This document shows, in pieces, positions 22,714 through 31,478 of a DNA stretch of 48,339 bases. This stretch comes from CAZVYS01 sp964630755. GTDB taxonomy: Bacteria; Patescibacteriota; Microgenomatia; UBA1400; CG1-02-47-37. The stretch is taken from positions 1 to 48,339 of the forward strand of contig CAZVYS010000005.1 in assembly GCA_964630755.1 (NCBI GenBank), written 5' to 3'. The stretch's first letter is position 1. Every line of letters starts with the position of its first letter. A program made the translations under genes and the position numbers. A model generated the notes under the pieces. That model was not told the origin of the DNA, did no database searches, and saw nothing but the letters and a program-made list of their open reading frames with translations.

Positions 22714-23852
22714 AGAAATGGCCAAACATATTAGCACTAATAGTGGTTTTAATAGTAGGCATTATTGGCGGAGTGGTTGGTGGTCGATGGTTTCCAGAAA
22801 ATAAAAACGCAATTAGTAATGAAAAAACAGAGGTTCGTGAGATTTTAAAAGAAGAAAACGCAGTTATTGATGTGGTAGATAAGGTAACTCCGTCAGTAGT
22901 GACGGTTGGAGTTAAAAAAACTGAAACGTTTATTAACCGAGATTCGTTCTTGTTTGACCCGTTTGGTTTTTTTGGTAACTCTAATCAACCTCAGGTTGAA
23001 GAAAGGAATATTGAGCAAGATATTGGCTCTGGATTTATTCTTTCAGAAGACGGTTTAGTAGTGACTAATAAACATGTAGTAAGCGATCTTAAGGCTGAGT
23101 ATCGAGTAATTACTTATAGTGACGAAGAACTTAAAGTAGAAAAGATTTATAGAGATCCAGTTAATGATTTAGCTATTTTAAAAGTTAGCCCAACTCAATT
23201 GTTTAGATCGATCGAGTTGGGAGATAGTGATAATTTAAAAGTTGGACAAGTAGTGGTTGCTATTGGAACTGCTTTAGGAGAATTTAGATCAACAGTAACT
23301 ACTGGGGTAATTTCTGGTTTGGGTCGCGGAATTGATGCTGGTACGCCATTTGGGGGAGTGAGTGAAGAACTAAACAACGTGATTCAAACAGATGCAGCTA
23401 TTAATCCAGGGAATTCAGGCGGACCGCTGTTAAACTCATCCGGAGCAGTAATCGGAGTTAATGTGGCGGTGTCTCAGGCTGGAGAAAATATTGGTTTTGC
23501 GATTCCAATTAACATTGTTAAAGATTCAATTGATACGTTTGAAGAAACGGGTAAGTTTTCTCGAGCTTTTTTGGGCGTCAGATATCAAATGATTGATAAA
23601 AGAACGGCCATTTTAAACTCTGTGCCACAAGGAGCTTATTTAGTGGAAGTGATAGAAGATTCACCAGCAGATAAAGCTCAACTAAGAGAAAACGATATTG
23701 TGACAGAATTTAATGGAACTTTGGTAACAGAAAAACAAAGCATAGCTGAGTTGATTGGTAAAAGTAAGATAGGGGATGAAATTGTTTTAAAGGTTTATCG
23801 TGACGGAGAAACTATGGAAGTTAAAGTCAAGCTTGAAGAAGTTTCACAATAG
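22710..23852 (+). CDS. HtrA/DegP-type trypsin-like serine protease
   Basis: 380 aa. N-terminal membrane anchor (about 8-25), protease domain with catalytic triad His122 (TNKHVV), Asp153 (DPVNDLAILKV), Ser236 (NPGNSGGPL), and a C-terminal PDZ domain (about 280-375, GAYLVEVIEDSPADKAQLRENDIV). Outward-facing quality-control protease, HtrA/DegS architecture with one PDZ. Its last 26 bp overlap the convergent prfA gene. Confidence 0.95.
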   Translation: MKKWPNILALIVVLIVGIIGGVVGGRWFPENKNAISNEKTEVREILKEENAVIDVVDKVTPSVVTVGVKKTETFINRDSFLFDPFGFFGNSNQPQVEERNIEQDIGSGFILSEDGLVVTNKHVVSDLKAEYRVITYSDEELKVEKIYRDPVNDLAILKVSPTQLFRSIELGDSDNLKVGQVVVAIGTALGEFRSTVTTGVISGLGRGIDAGTPFGGVSEELNNVIQTDAAINPGNSGGPLLNSSGAVIGVNVAVSQAGENIGFAIPINIVKDSIDTFEETGKFSRAFLGVRYQMIDKRTAILNSVPQGAYLVEVIEDSPADKAQLRENDIVTEFNGTLVTEKQSIAELIGKSKIGDEIVLKVYRDGETMEVKVKLEEVSQ

Positions 23853-24720
23853 GAAGTAAGTTTCCTTCAAGAATTTTATCAAGATTTTTCCATGACTTTT
23901 GGACGCGGTGGTCAGTGACTCGGTTTTGAGGATAGTTGTAAGTTCTAATTTTTTCGGCTCTCATACCTCGACCAACTGCCTGAGATCGAGCATCTTTGAT
24001 CTCTGCCTGTTTTTTATCTTGCTGGATTTGATAGAGTTTGCCTCTAAGTAGATCAAAAGCTATTTTTCGGTTTTGTTCTTGGGTGCGTTGGGTTTGGGAT
24101 TCAATCACAATTTCAGTGGGTAAGTGTTTAAGTCTAACTGCAGTTGAGACCTTATTAACGTTTTGTCCACCTGAGCCTGAAGATCTATAAAAAGTAATTT
24201 GAATATCTTTAGGATCAATTTTAATTTCTGTTTCTTTAATTTCTGGTAGAACAGTTACTGTGGCAGTAGAGGTATGAATCCGACCATGAGATTCAGTGGT
24301 AGGAATTCTCTGGACTCGGTGAACTCCAGCCTCATGTTGAAATAACTGAAAGGCTTTTTTGCCTTTGATTTTGATCATGCCCTTGTCTAGAGGAGTGATT
24401 TGTAGATTTTGAGAGTCAGCAAAGCGAGTATACATTTCCAGTAAATCGTCAGCCCAGATTTTAGCTTCTTCACCACCTGCGGCAGATCTAACTTCTATTA
24501 TGGCGTTACCTTGACGGGTGTGAGTTCGATCAAGATGATTTTCTTTTTTCTCGATATTCCCGTTCCGGATCGGAGATGAATCAAGGAGTTTAAGCTGTTT
24601 TTTTAACTCAGCAATTTCTTGCTTAGCTAGTTCTTTTAGTTGAGGATCGTCAAGGGAAGCTTTGGCTTTGACTAGTTTATGTTTAAGCCTTTTTATTTCT
24701 TCGTTAAGATAGTTGTTCAT
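23827..24720 (-). CDS. prfA: Peptide chain release factor 1 (short)
   Basis: 297 aa against about 360 for typical RF1; domain 1 is trimmed. GGQ motif in GSGGQNVNK; the codon-recognition P-x-T motif is PTT in RVQRIPTTESHGRIHTSTATV, which marks RF1 (UAA/UAG). It overlaps rpmE upstream by 4 bp and htrA downstream by 26 bp. RF2 is not in this window. Confidence 0.94.
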   Translation of the reverse strand: MNNYLNEEIKRLKHKLVKAKASLDDPQLKELAKQEIAELKKQLKLLDSSPIRNGNIEKKENHLDRTHTRQGNAIIEVRSAAGGEEAKIWADDLLEMYTRFADSQNLQITPLDKGMIKIKGKKAFQLFQHEAGVHRVQRIPTTESHGRIHTSTATVTVLPEIKETEIKIDPKDIQITFYRSSGSGGQNVNKVSTAVRLKHLPTEIVIESQTQRTQEQNRKIAFDLLRGKLYQIQQDKKQAEIKDARSQAVGRGMRAEKIRTYNYPQNRVTDHRVQKSWKNLDKILEGNLLPIVKLLQA

Positions 24721-25031
24721 TTTTTTCGCTTTTCGGCTTGGATCATTTCCTTGAGAGTAGTAGGTTTAGCTTGATCTTTTTCGACTTGAAGATTTTTCCG
24801 ATCAGATTTTTTAACAAAAACTTTCTTTTTAGCTACAGCTTGTTTCTTTTGAAATTTTTCAACTCGGCCCATAGTGTCAATGAACTTCATTTTACCAGTG
24901 AAAAATGGATGACAAGCATTGCAGATCTCGACCTGGATGGTTTTCTTGGTTGAGCCAGTGGTAAATGTGTTACCACAAGCACAAGTGACTTGACAGTCGT
25001 TATAGTATTTTGGATGAATCCCTTTTTTCAT
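24717..25031 (-). CDS. rpmE: 50S ribosomal protein bL31 (zinc type, extended tail)
   Basis: 104 aa. MKKGIHPKYYNDCQVTCACG and CNACHPFFTGK give the four cysteines of the zinc form. The tail beyond about residue 68 is an added Lys-rich segment of roughly 35 residues. Start overlaps nothing upstream; a TATAAT about 26 nt before the ATG (minus strand) is the likely promoter for rpmE-prfA. Confidence 0.93.
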   Translation of the reverse strand: MKKGIHPKYYNDCQVTCACGNTFTTGSTKKTIQVEICNACHPFFTGKMKFIDTMGRVEKFQKKQAVAKKKVFVKKSDRKNLQVEKDQAKPTTLKEMIQAEKRKK

Positions 25032-25067
25032 AAATTGACTTTATTCTACAGCTTTGGATTATATCAG

Positions 25068-25973
25068 TTATTTAAGTCTCTTTCTAGGTCTTATTTCAGC
25101 TAAAAAGACACCAAAAGAGATAATGACTACAGCTAAGATTTGACCCCAGGTGGGCATTTCTTTTAATAACCAGAAAGCAACTGGAATAGCTACCACTGCT
25201 TGTAAATATTGGAAAAGAGAGGCTTCTGAAGCCTCGATTAAGTCTTGGCCATAGATGCGAGTGGTTAAAGCAATAATTGAACCTGGAATAGCCATGTAAA
25301 AACTAGCTAGAGCCACCGAGGGAATGGTGAGTAAGGAGATTGGGGTAGGGGTTTGGGTTAGTTTTAGATAAAAAGCAAAGGAGATTAAACAGATTAAGTA
25401 ACTGGTAGAGGTGACAAACATTTTAGGTACTTTATAGTAGTGTTTTTTAATAACTAGATAATAAGTAGTGGCTAGAAAGTTATAGAGTAAAATAATTAAG
25501 TTACCAGAGAAGGAAAAAGTAGTTAAAAGTGATTGACCCCTAAAGATGGGTTCAAATACTAGTAGTAAAGTGCCTAAGAAGCTAATAATCAAGCCAATCC
25601 ATTCTCGCTTTTCTTCTTTTTCTTTTAAAAAGAAAATACCGCCAAGAGTAACTAAGATCGGGCTGGTGGCAGCAATTAAAGAAGCTTCGATAGCAGAAGT
25701 TTTGGTTAAGCCGATGTATAGAATGCTTAAGGCCACTGGAGCGCCAAAAAACTCGATTAAAATAATTTTAAGAAGCTTTTTTAAGCTAGGTTTAAGCTTT
25801 TTTAGATAGTAGATTAAAACCGGAAAAGTTAAGGGCGCAGCAATTAGATAGCGAAAGTATAGAAACTGAAAAGGGGAGATGTGGTCAAGAGAAGGCTTAA
25901 TAACAGGAAAAGCCGCACCCCAGATTAAAGTAGTAGTTAGTAAAGCTAGATAGGCTTTGGTTCGTTTGGGCAT
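25068..25973 (-). CDS. EamA-family drug/metabolite transporter
   Basis: 301 aa with about ten membrane helices in two EamA repeats (first begins LLTTTLIWGAAFPVIKPSL; second begins LIILLYNFLATTYYLVIK). A positive C-terminus (EIRPRKRLK) faces the cytoplasm. Substrate cannot be told; family members export amino acids or metabolites. It lies 9 bp from hisS on the same strand, with a possible own -10 (AATACT) just before its ATG. Confidence 0.85.
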   Translation of the reverse strand: MPKRTKAYLALLTTTLIWGAAFPVIKPSLDHISPFQFLYFRYLIAAPLTFPVLIYYLKKLKPSLKKLLKIILIEFFGAPVALSILYIGLTKTSAIEASLIAATSPILVTLGGIFFLKEKEEKREWIGLIISFLGTLLLVFEPIFRGQSLLTTFSFSGNLIILLYNFLATTYYLVIKKHYYKVPKMFVTSTSYLICLISFAFYLKLTQTPTPISLLTIPSVALASFYMAIPGSIIALTTRIYGQDLIEASEASLFQYLQAVVAIPVAFWLLKEMPTWGQILAVVIISFGVFLAEIRPRKRLK

Positions 25974-25982
25974 TAACTAGTA

Positions 25983-27296
25983 TTATTTCAGTTTTGAGAT
26001 GACTTTATCAAGAGGGAGAGTGGTTTGGATTTTTGCTTTCATGTCTTTTAAAGTGACTAGATTCTTTTTGATCTCATCTTCACCAATGATCAAAACATAT
26101 GGAATGTTTTTATTGTCAGCGTATTTTAGTTGTTTGTTTAGCTTTTCAAGCTCCGGATAGAGCATGGCGCTGATATTGTTCTTTCGAAGTTTATCAGCAG
26201 TAACTAAACTTTTCTTAAAAGTTTTATCATCAAACCAAGTAACTAATATTTTTACTGGAGTAGTATCGATTTTGATCATTTTTCGATCTTTAATAACTTC
26301 AACAATTCTTTCGATGCCAAATGATCCGCCGGTAGCTGGGATCTGTTTGCCAGTGCCAAGCAGGTTGCCAATGGTGTTGTCATAGCGTCCGCAACCAGCA
26401 ACTGAACCAATATTTCCCTCGAGAATTTCAAATTCCCAGATGGGTCCAGTATAGTAGGCTAGGCCTCGGGCGATAAAAGGGGCAAACTGATAAAACTTGG
26501 GATTGATCTTAACGGTCTTAAAGTATTTAAAAATGGTTTCTAGTTCGCTTAAACCCTCAACAGCTTCAGGGATTTGTTTCATTTGGGTTTTAAATAGTTT
26601 GATTAAATCATTAGTTTTGCCAGTGGTAGTGATGATTGAGAGAACTTTATCAGCTACATTTTCTGATATTTTTCTTTTTTCGATTAGCTCTTTTTTAACT
26701 TTTTCTTTGCCAAGTTTTGGCAGTTTGTCGATTGACAAGCAGATAGGGATAAAATCAGAGTCTTTGGCACCAGCGTATTTGATTAAACCATTTAAAAACT
26801 TACGATTGGAGATGTTAGCTACAAAGCCTTTAAAGTTTAGTTTTTGCATCACTTCGATACCCATCTGAATAAATTCTGCATCAGTAATAACTGAGGCAGT
26901 GCCGATAGTATCAGCATCACATTGAGTAAATTCGCGGTAACGACCTTTTTGAGGCTTGTCAGCACGCCAGACTGGTTGAATTTGGTAGCGTTTGTAAGGA
27001 AAAGTTAACTTATTAATGTTTTCAGCTACAGCTCTACACATAGGGATCATTACTTCGTATTTGAGCATGATGTCTCTATTGCCTTGATCTTTAAAGCGAT
27101 AAAATAGTTTAGCTGCTTCTTCGCCAGCTTCACCTTGGAAAATATTAGTGTATTCTAAAGCTGGAGTTTGTAAGGGTTCGTAACCGTAACTCTCAAACAC
27201 CTCTTTAAAGGCGTTAATAACAAATTCTCGTATTCTAATATCTTCGGTAAAGAAGTCTCTGAATCCAGCTAGTTTTTGGGCTTTTAGTTTATTCAT
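25983..27296 (-). CDS. hisS: Histidine--tRNA ligase
   Basis: 437 aa class II synthetase. Motif 2 is YQIQPVWRADKPQKGRYREFTQCDADTIG, the histidine-specific segment RGLAYYTGPIWEFE, motif 3 GGSFGIERI, and a C-terminal anticodon-binding domain (PVKILVTWFDD onward). It opens KLAGFRDFFTEDIRIREFV, as expected. Full length. Confidence 0.96.
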   Translation of the reverse strand: MNKLKAQKLAGFRDFFTEDIRIREFVINAFKEVFESYGYEPLQTPALEYTNIFQGEAGEEAAKLFYRFKDQGNRDIMLKYEVMIPMCRAVAENINKLTFPYKRYQIQPVWRADKPQKGRYREFTQCDADTIGTASVITDAEFIQMGIEVMQKLNFKGFVANISNRKFLNGLIKYAGAKDSDFIPICLSIDKLPKLGKEKVKKELIEKRKISENVADKVLSIITTTGKTNDLIKLFKTQMKQIPEAVEGLSELETIFKYFKTVKINPKFYQFAPFIARGLAYYTGPIWEFEILEGNIGSVAGCGRYDNTIGNLLGTGKQIPATGGSFGIERIVEVIKDRKMIKIDTTPVKILVTWFDDKTFKKSLVTADKLRKNNISAMLYPELEKLNKQLKYADNKNIPYVLIIGEDEIKKNLVTLKDMKAKIQTTLPLDKVISKLK

Positions 27297-27334
27297 ATTT
27301 ATTAGTTTACCATAGTTTATTTTATATTTATTTA

Positions 27335-27423
27335 CCTTCAGGGATGATCCCTGTAGGTGTGTGAAAAGATTGTTCTTGAGGTGCTTTGGTCATATTTCAG
27401 CCTGCAGGGACAGACCCTGCAGG
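27335..27423. repeat. Paired REP unit A (89 bp)
   Basis: Two 23-nt REP elements separated by 43 bp. The first (27335-27357) is degenerate, CCTTCAGGG-ATGAT-CCCTGTAGG; the second (27401-27423) is perfect, arms CCTGCAGGG and CCCTGCAGG with loop ACAGA. The spacer starts TGTGTGAAAAGAT and holds CTTGAGGTG at the same positions as the spacer of unit B (45062-45104), also 43 bp. The perfect copy ends 4 bp from the stop of the minus-strand aminopeptidase gene. Confidence 0.85.
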
Positions 27424-27427
27424 TGGA

Positions 27428-28378
27428 TTAAATTAGTATTTGGTTGTTTTTTAAGATGGGTTTATTGTCGACTAAAAGACTTGGATTAAGAATAATGCCA
27501 TCTGAGTGAAAGGGGATCGAGATTTTTCCGCCAAAACCCTGGTTGTTGCCTAGGGCTATATGGCAAGTTCCATATACTTTTTCAGCCTCTAATACCTCTG
27601 GAGAGAGCTTGCAATTAGGATTGGTACCAATACCAAGTTCTGCAATGATTTTAGCTTTGGGACTGACTTTTTGAATTAGTTTGTTTAAGGTTTTAGCGGC
27701 TTTTCCGCCAGTAATTGAGTAAGCAACTCCGTTTTTGACAAGTAACTTAATCGGTTTATCTAGAACAATATCTGCAAATGCGCCGTCAAAAACAATGGTT
27801 CCGTTGGTTTTTTCCTCAACTGGGGCTACAAAAGCTTCACCAGCTGGTAAGTTACCAAAATCACCAGGTTTGGTAAATAGACCAGTGTCTGCGATAGCTG
27901 GGCGGTTGGTGATGTCTAGATTTAGATTAGTTCCACCAGGAGAGGTGATAGTAACCTTATTGCCAGTAGTTAAGATTTTGGCTAGTTTTTGACTGATTTT
28001 AGCTATTTTTGAATAATTTCCAGCTAAGGTTCGAGTAACCATATCTTGAGTAATACCAGGCATAGAAGCGATTCTACAACCAGCTAGATTTGCTTTTTTT
28101 CGAGCTTGGGTATGAGAGAGTGAAAAAGTAGTGACTAGTAAAGCAACATCTGATGCAGCCATTTTTTTGGCTATCTTTGTAGGTGGTTCCTGAGCGTTTT
28201 CTGTCATAGTGTCAAAAGAAATTAGCTTAGCATTATTAGTAATTTCTTTAGCTGCTTTTAGAAATTTTTCAGCCAATGATTTTTGATCCGGATCGGTAAT
28301 GATGAGGATTGATTCGTTAGGTTTTAAAGCCATGCATTGGTTCATGACGTTTTGAAAAGCTGATAATGTTTTTTTCAT
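27428..28378 (-). CDS. M29-family aminopeptidase (AmpS/PepS-like)
   Basis: 316 aa. Metal-site segments of the thermophilic aminopeptidase family are present: GDFGNLPAGEAFVAPVEE (Glu ligand), IAELGIGTNP (Glu), YGTCHIALGNNQGFGGK (His) and IPFHSDG (His/Asp). Shorter than the usual 370-410 aa, mainly in the N-terminal domain. It probably releases N-terminal residues from peptides in the cytosol. TATAAT ends 7 nt before the ATG. A REP element lies 4 bp after the stop. Confidence 0.85.
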   Translation of the reverse strand: MKKTLSAFQNVMNQCMALKPNESILIITDPDQKSLAEKFLKAAKEITNNAKLISFDTMTENAQEPPTKIAKKMAASDVALLVTTFSLSHTQARKKANLAGCRIASMPGITQDMVTRTLAGNYSKIAKISQKLAKILTTGNKVTITSPGGTNLNLDITNRPAIADTGLFTKPGDFGNLPAGEAFVAPVEEKTNGTIVFDGAFADIVLDKPIKLLVKNGVAYSITGGKAAKTLNKLIQKVSPKAKIIAELGIGTNPNCKLSPEVLEAEKVYGTCHIALGNNQGFGGKISIPFHSDGIILNPSLLVDNKPILKNNQILI

Positions 28379-28391
28379 AAGTATTATTATA

Positions 28392-29675
28392 CTAGGGAAG
28401 TTGATTAGTAGTTAAGGCTTTGATGCCTAATTTTAAAAATTTCCAGTAACTTGGGTTAAAAAATTTAACGTACATAGGTATTGTTTTTAAGATAGAAAGA
28501 TTTGAAATTTTTCCAAATCTTTTAGCATTAAATCTAGAAAGATCGTAAGGAGAACCTTTTCTAAAGATCATTTCAGCTAAGGATCGTCCAACTAGGGGAG
28601 CGAATTTATAGCCAGTACCACAAAAACCGGCAGCAATATATGTATTTTTATAGCCAGGCAAAAGTGAGACAATAAAGTCATTGTCTGGGGTCATTTGATA
28701 AAACCCAGATTCGATTTTAGCTAGTTTAATTGGTTTAAGTGAGGGCAGGCATTGATTAATAAAATCTGCTTGAGACTTGATTTGATTTTGTTTTGGAGGG
28801 CAAAGACCTGATTTAGTTAGTTTGGCTCCAAAAGGATCAAAGTAGGCAATCTTTAAACCTGGAGTTTTTTTATAGGTAGGGTGACCATAGATACCAACGT
28901 CAAGATAAGCAAAAACAGGTAACTTTTTAGCTTGAAAGTTTTTAATTTGTTTTTTTGGAACTTTAAAATACTTTAGTTTTTGCTTAACTGGGATAACTGG
29001 TAGTTTTAACCATTGGCCACCTTTTAGATTGTTTAGCATTTCTATAGTCCAAGCTCCAACAGTTAAAGCTAGTTTTTTGGTGAGTATTACTTGACCAGAT
29101 TTTAGAGTAATTTTAGTAATGTCTTTATCAGGTTTGATGTTAATTACTTTGGAGTTTTGCTTGATAGTAACTTTATTTTTAAGCAGCTTAGTAAGTAACT
29201 TAAAAATTGTAGGGATGTAAAGAAAACCAGCATCAATATCTAGGCAACTAAGGTCAGCTTTAAATTGAGGAAAACTTTTCGATAGTTTTGAATTGTTGGT
29301 GAATTTTTTTACTTTGAATCCAAGAGACTTCATTACTTTGTAGCTAGACATGGTGTAAGTAGAGCTAAGATTAGGGGTAGTGTTTTTTTTGGCAATGTTT
29401 AAGACGCCAGATTTAATAATAAATTCTTGTTTTGACTTTGTTTCTAGTTCTTCCCAAAGTTTTTTGGATTCAGAAGCTAGGCGGGAGTAGTAAGGATCAA
29501 GATAGTCGTTTCTGATAGATCTTGAAAATCCAGATGAACCAGCGTATTTATTACCTATGGTACGCTTTTCAAGCAAAAGAATCTTTTTATTGAAAAGACT
29601 TGCATAGTAGGCGGTAAATAAGCCCATGATGCCACCACCAACAATAACTAGATCGTATGGTTGTTTTTTTATCAT
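28392..29675 (-). CDS. FAD-dependent oxidoreductase (sarcosine/glycine oxidase-like)
   Basis: 427 aa, DAO family. N-terminal dinucleotide site DLVIVGGGIMGLFTAYYASL with the acidic end LLLEKR; SSGFSRSIRNDY is the segment near the covalent-flavin region of monomeric sarcosine oxidases; AAGFCGTGYKFAPLVGRSLAEMI is the C-terminal FAD motif. The substrate is probably a secondary or N-methyl amine but is not determined. The leader (about 29675-29850) has a strong terminator hairpin and a competing hairpin (see findings). Shine-Dalgarno AAGGAAAAA. Confidence 0.85.
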   Translation of the reverse strand: MIKKQPYDLVIVGGGIMGLFTAYYASLFNKKILLLEKRTIGNKYAGSSGFSRSIRNDYLDPYYSRLASESKKLWEELETKSKQEFIIKSGVLNIAKKNTTPNLSSTYTMSSYKVMKSLGFKVKKFTNNSKLSKSFPQFKADLSCLDIDAGFLYIPTIFKLLTKLLKNKVTIKQNSKVINIKPDKDITKITLKSGQVILTKKLALTVGAWTIEMLNNLKGGQWLKLPVIPVKQKLKYFKVPKKQIKNFQAKKLPVFAYLDVGIYGHPTYKKTPGLKIAYFDPFGAKLTKSGLCPPKQNQIKSQADFINQCLPSLKPIKLAKIESGFYQMTPDNDFIVSLLPGYKNTYIAAGFCGTGYKFAPLVGRSLAEMIFRKGSPYDLSRFNAKRFGKISNLSILKTIPMYVKFFNPSYWKFLKLGIKALTTNQLP

Positions 29676-29707
29676 ATTTTTCCTTTTTACTTGATATTAG
29701 TAGGCAT

Positions 29708-29730
29708 AAAAAAACCCGCGAAAGTGCGGG
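29708..29730 (-). terminator. Intrinsic terminator in FAD-oxidoreductase leader
   Basis: On the minus strand: CCCGC, six-nt loop, GCGGG followed by seven T. It lies after the promoter and before the start codon of the FAD oxidoreductase, so it would act as an attenuator or end a short leader RNA; it could also terminate the trpR-like transcript. Confidence 0.7.
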
Positions 29731-29773
29731 GTAGGGAAGTACTTAATAAGTTTTATTAGTTACAGCCGATTTA

Positions 29774-29792
29774 GCCCGCACAAAAGTGGGGC
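29774..29792 (-). other. Hairpin that can disrupt the leader terminator
   Basis: Minus strand GCCCCAC, loop TTTT, GTGCGGGC (one bulge). Its 3' arm GTGCGGG is perfectly complementary to CCCGCAC in the 5' arm of the terminator at 29708-29730, giving a 7-bp alternative pairing. Confidence 0.5.
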
Positions 29793-29834
29793 GTGATGAG
29801 AAATTGATAATTTATTTGATTTTGTCATATTTTA

Positions 29835-29886
29835 TATATATTAACGTGTTAATACGCTAATATATACTAAAAAAATAATTTGTCAA
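29835..29886 (-). promoter_or_regulatory. Promoter with inverted-repeat operator candidate
   Basis: Minus strand -35 TTGACA (plus 29881-29886), then an A/T-rich spacer of about 16 bp and -10 TATATT. Over the -10 and start lies a perfect 9-bp inverted repeat TATATATTA/TAATATATA (29835-29843 with 29858-29866) that encloses TTAAC-GT-GTTAA. The TrpR-like gene next door is the obvious candidate binder. Confidence 0.5.
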
Positions 29887-29894
29887 GTGGATAA

Positions 29895-30155
29895 TTAAGT
29901 TAAACGTTTAAGAATTAATTTATAACCACCTTTGCCATGTTTGAGCCAATGAGAAACTCGAGTAACTGTAGTGGTAGAAGTTTTAGTAAGTTTAGCAATC
30001 TTGGCATAGGGGAGGCCTTGATGTAATAGTCTTGCGATTTTAAATCTTTGAGTGATAGTTTTAATTTCTTTAATGGTGAGTAGATCTCTTAGAAACGTAG
30101 CTACTTCTTTTTCTGTTTTTAGTTTAAGAATAGCTTGGTATAGTTTAGAAGACAT
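29895..30155 (-). CDS. TrpR-like (YerC/YecD) DNA-binding protein
   Basis: 86 aa, all-helical Trp-repressor family. FLRDLLTIKEIKTITQRFKIARLLHQGLPYAKIAKLTKTSTTTVTRVSHWL contains the family helix-turn-helix. Ligand not known for YerC-type members. TATAAT on the minus strand ends 9 nt before the ATG. It lies just upstream of a promoter with an inverted repeat in front of the FAD oxidoreductase, suggesting local regulation. Confidence 0.88.
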   Translation of the reverse strand: MSSKLYQAILKLKTEKEVATFLRDLLTIKEIKTITQRFKIARLLHQGLPYAKIAKLTKTSTTTVTRVSHWLKHGKGGYKLILKRLT

Positions 30156-30194
30156 GATGAATAGATTATATCAAAAAGGTTAGGAATTAATTAA

Positions 30195-30217
30195 CCTGCA
30201 GGGACAGACCCTGCAGG
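30195..30217 (+). repeat. REP element (perfect copy)
   Basis: CCTGCAGGG-ACAGA-CCCTGCAGG, 9-bp perfect stem. It lies 6 bp after the stop of the minus-strand gene at 30224-31399. Confidence 0.95.
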
Positions 30218-30223
30218 TTGAAA

Positions 30224-31399
30224 TTATTCTGTTTCGGCGGATTCAGTGGCTTCGGCAGAGTCAGTGGCTTCGTTTTGATTGGTTGGTTCTAGGGCAGCTG
30301 GATTATTTTTACCAGGAATAACTAAAATATTTTTAACTTCATCAATATCTCCGTTTTGGTCTAGAGTAGCAATAGCGAATAGATTATCATCTAGCTCAAG
30401 GTCTTCAACTTCTGGATCTTCAATATCTTTAATGTCTAGATTGGTTTTCAAGTTGACTGTTAGTCGTTTGTTGTCAACAACTACTTTATTGCTATCGATT
30501 TCTTCGATTTTGCCGGTGATTAGCTGTCGAACCTGAGGAGATTTGGGTGGTTCTATTTGGAGAATTCTTTGAGCTTGAAGTGATTCAGAATCTTTATAAA
30601 CAAAACCAAAACAAATCAAGAAATCTTCTACTTTTAGGTCTTTAAGATCAAGGGTGGTTTTGCCTTTTGATTTAACAATTTGAGTTGAGTCTTTTAATGT
30701 AATGGAGCTAGTAAAGGATTTGTATTCAAGTTCAATTGAAGATTGACCAATATTAGTTATTTGACCAATAAAAGCTTTTTTCTTTGGAGTATTAGACTCA
30801 ATTAGAAGTTCATCTTTAATAGTTTCGATGCCTACTTCAGCTGTATCTTGAAGTCGTTCTTTAATTTTATCGGTGATTGACGAATCAGTTGCTTTTTCAG
30901 TTTCATTATCTTGAGCATGAGCAACTGGAACAAGATTAAATGAAGTAGGCTCTTCTAAATCTTCTAGTTCAATCTTTGTAGTGCTGTAAGTTAAGATTAA
31001 AGTTTTTGACTCGGTTTTATTAGTTTCATCTGTAGCGATAATAGTTAGCTCGTTAAAACCATTAATGAGATCTAGATTAAAAGAAAAGATTCCTTCTTTA
31101 TCGGCAGTAATAAGTTGATTATCTGTTTCAGAAATTAGAGCGATTACTGCTTCTGGCCAAGCTATCCCAGATAAAGTTATCTTACTTTGATCAATTAAAT
31201 CGAAATTTTGGTGAGACGTAATACTTAATTTTTTAGCTGTTTTTGCTAAAGGGGGACTAGGAACTGTATCAGTTTGGTTTTCAACTTGTTTTTTAACTCT
31301 GATTTTATTAATTGATTTATTGGCAGTATAAATTCCTAAGGTTATGATTAAACCAAGAATTAAACCAGAGACAACAGCAACAATTACTTCTTTTTTCAT
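30224..31399 (-). CDS. Membrane-anchored surface protein with Ig-like domain
   Basis: 391 aa. N-terminal anchor (about residues 6-26), an Ig-like domain (about 57-140: KITLSGIAWPEAVIALISE, then NGFNELTIIATDETN), and two OB/DUF5666-like small beta domains (about 212-275 and 288-345: GQITNIGQSSIELEYK and GKIEEIDSNKVVVDNK). The acidic Ala/Thr/Glu/Ser-rich C-terminus has near repeats (EATDSAEATESAETE). An internal PVAHAQ looks like a signal-peptidase site but lies after the first domain. Extracytoplasmic, function unknown. Confidence 0.7.
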   Translation of the reverse strand: MKKEVIVAVVSGLILGLIITLGIYTANKSINKIRVKKQVENQTDTVPSPPLAKTAKKLSITSHQNFDLIDQSKITLSGIAWPEAVIALISETDNQLITADKEGIFSFNLDLINGFNELTIIATDETNKTESKTLILTYSTTKIELEDLEEPTSFNLVPVAHAQDNETEKATDSSITDKIKERLQDTAEVGIETIKDELLIESNTPKKKAFIGQITNIGQSSIELEYKSFTSSITLKDSTQIVKSKGKTTLDLKDLKVEDFLICFGFVYKDSESLQAQRILQIEPPKSPQVRQLITGKIEEIDSNKVVVDNKRLTVNLKTNLDIKDIEDPEVEDLELDDNLFAIATLDQNGDIDEVKNILVIPGKNNPAALEPTNQNEATDSAEATESAETE

Positions 31400-31478
31400 A
31401 TTTATATAGGTCTCGAGGACTATACACTACTTAAGAATTTATTGTCAAGAAAATGTTAATGTGATACCATGAAACGCT

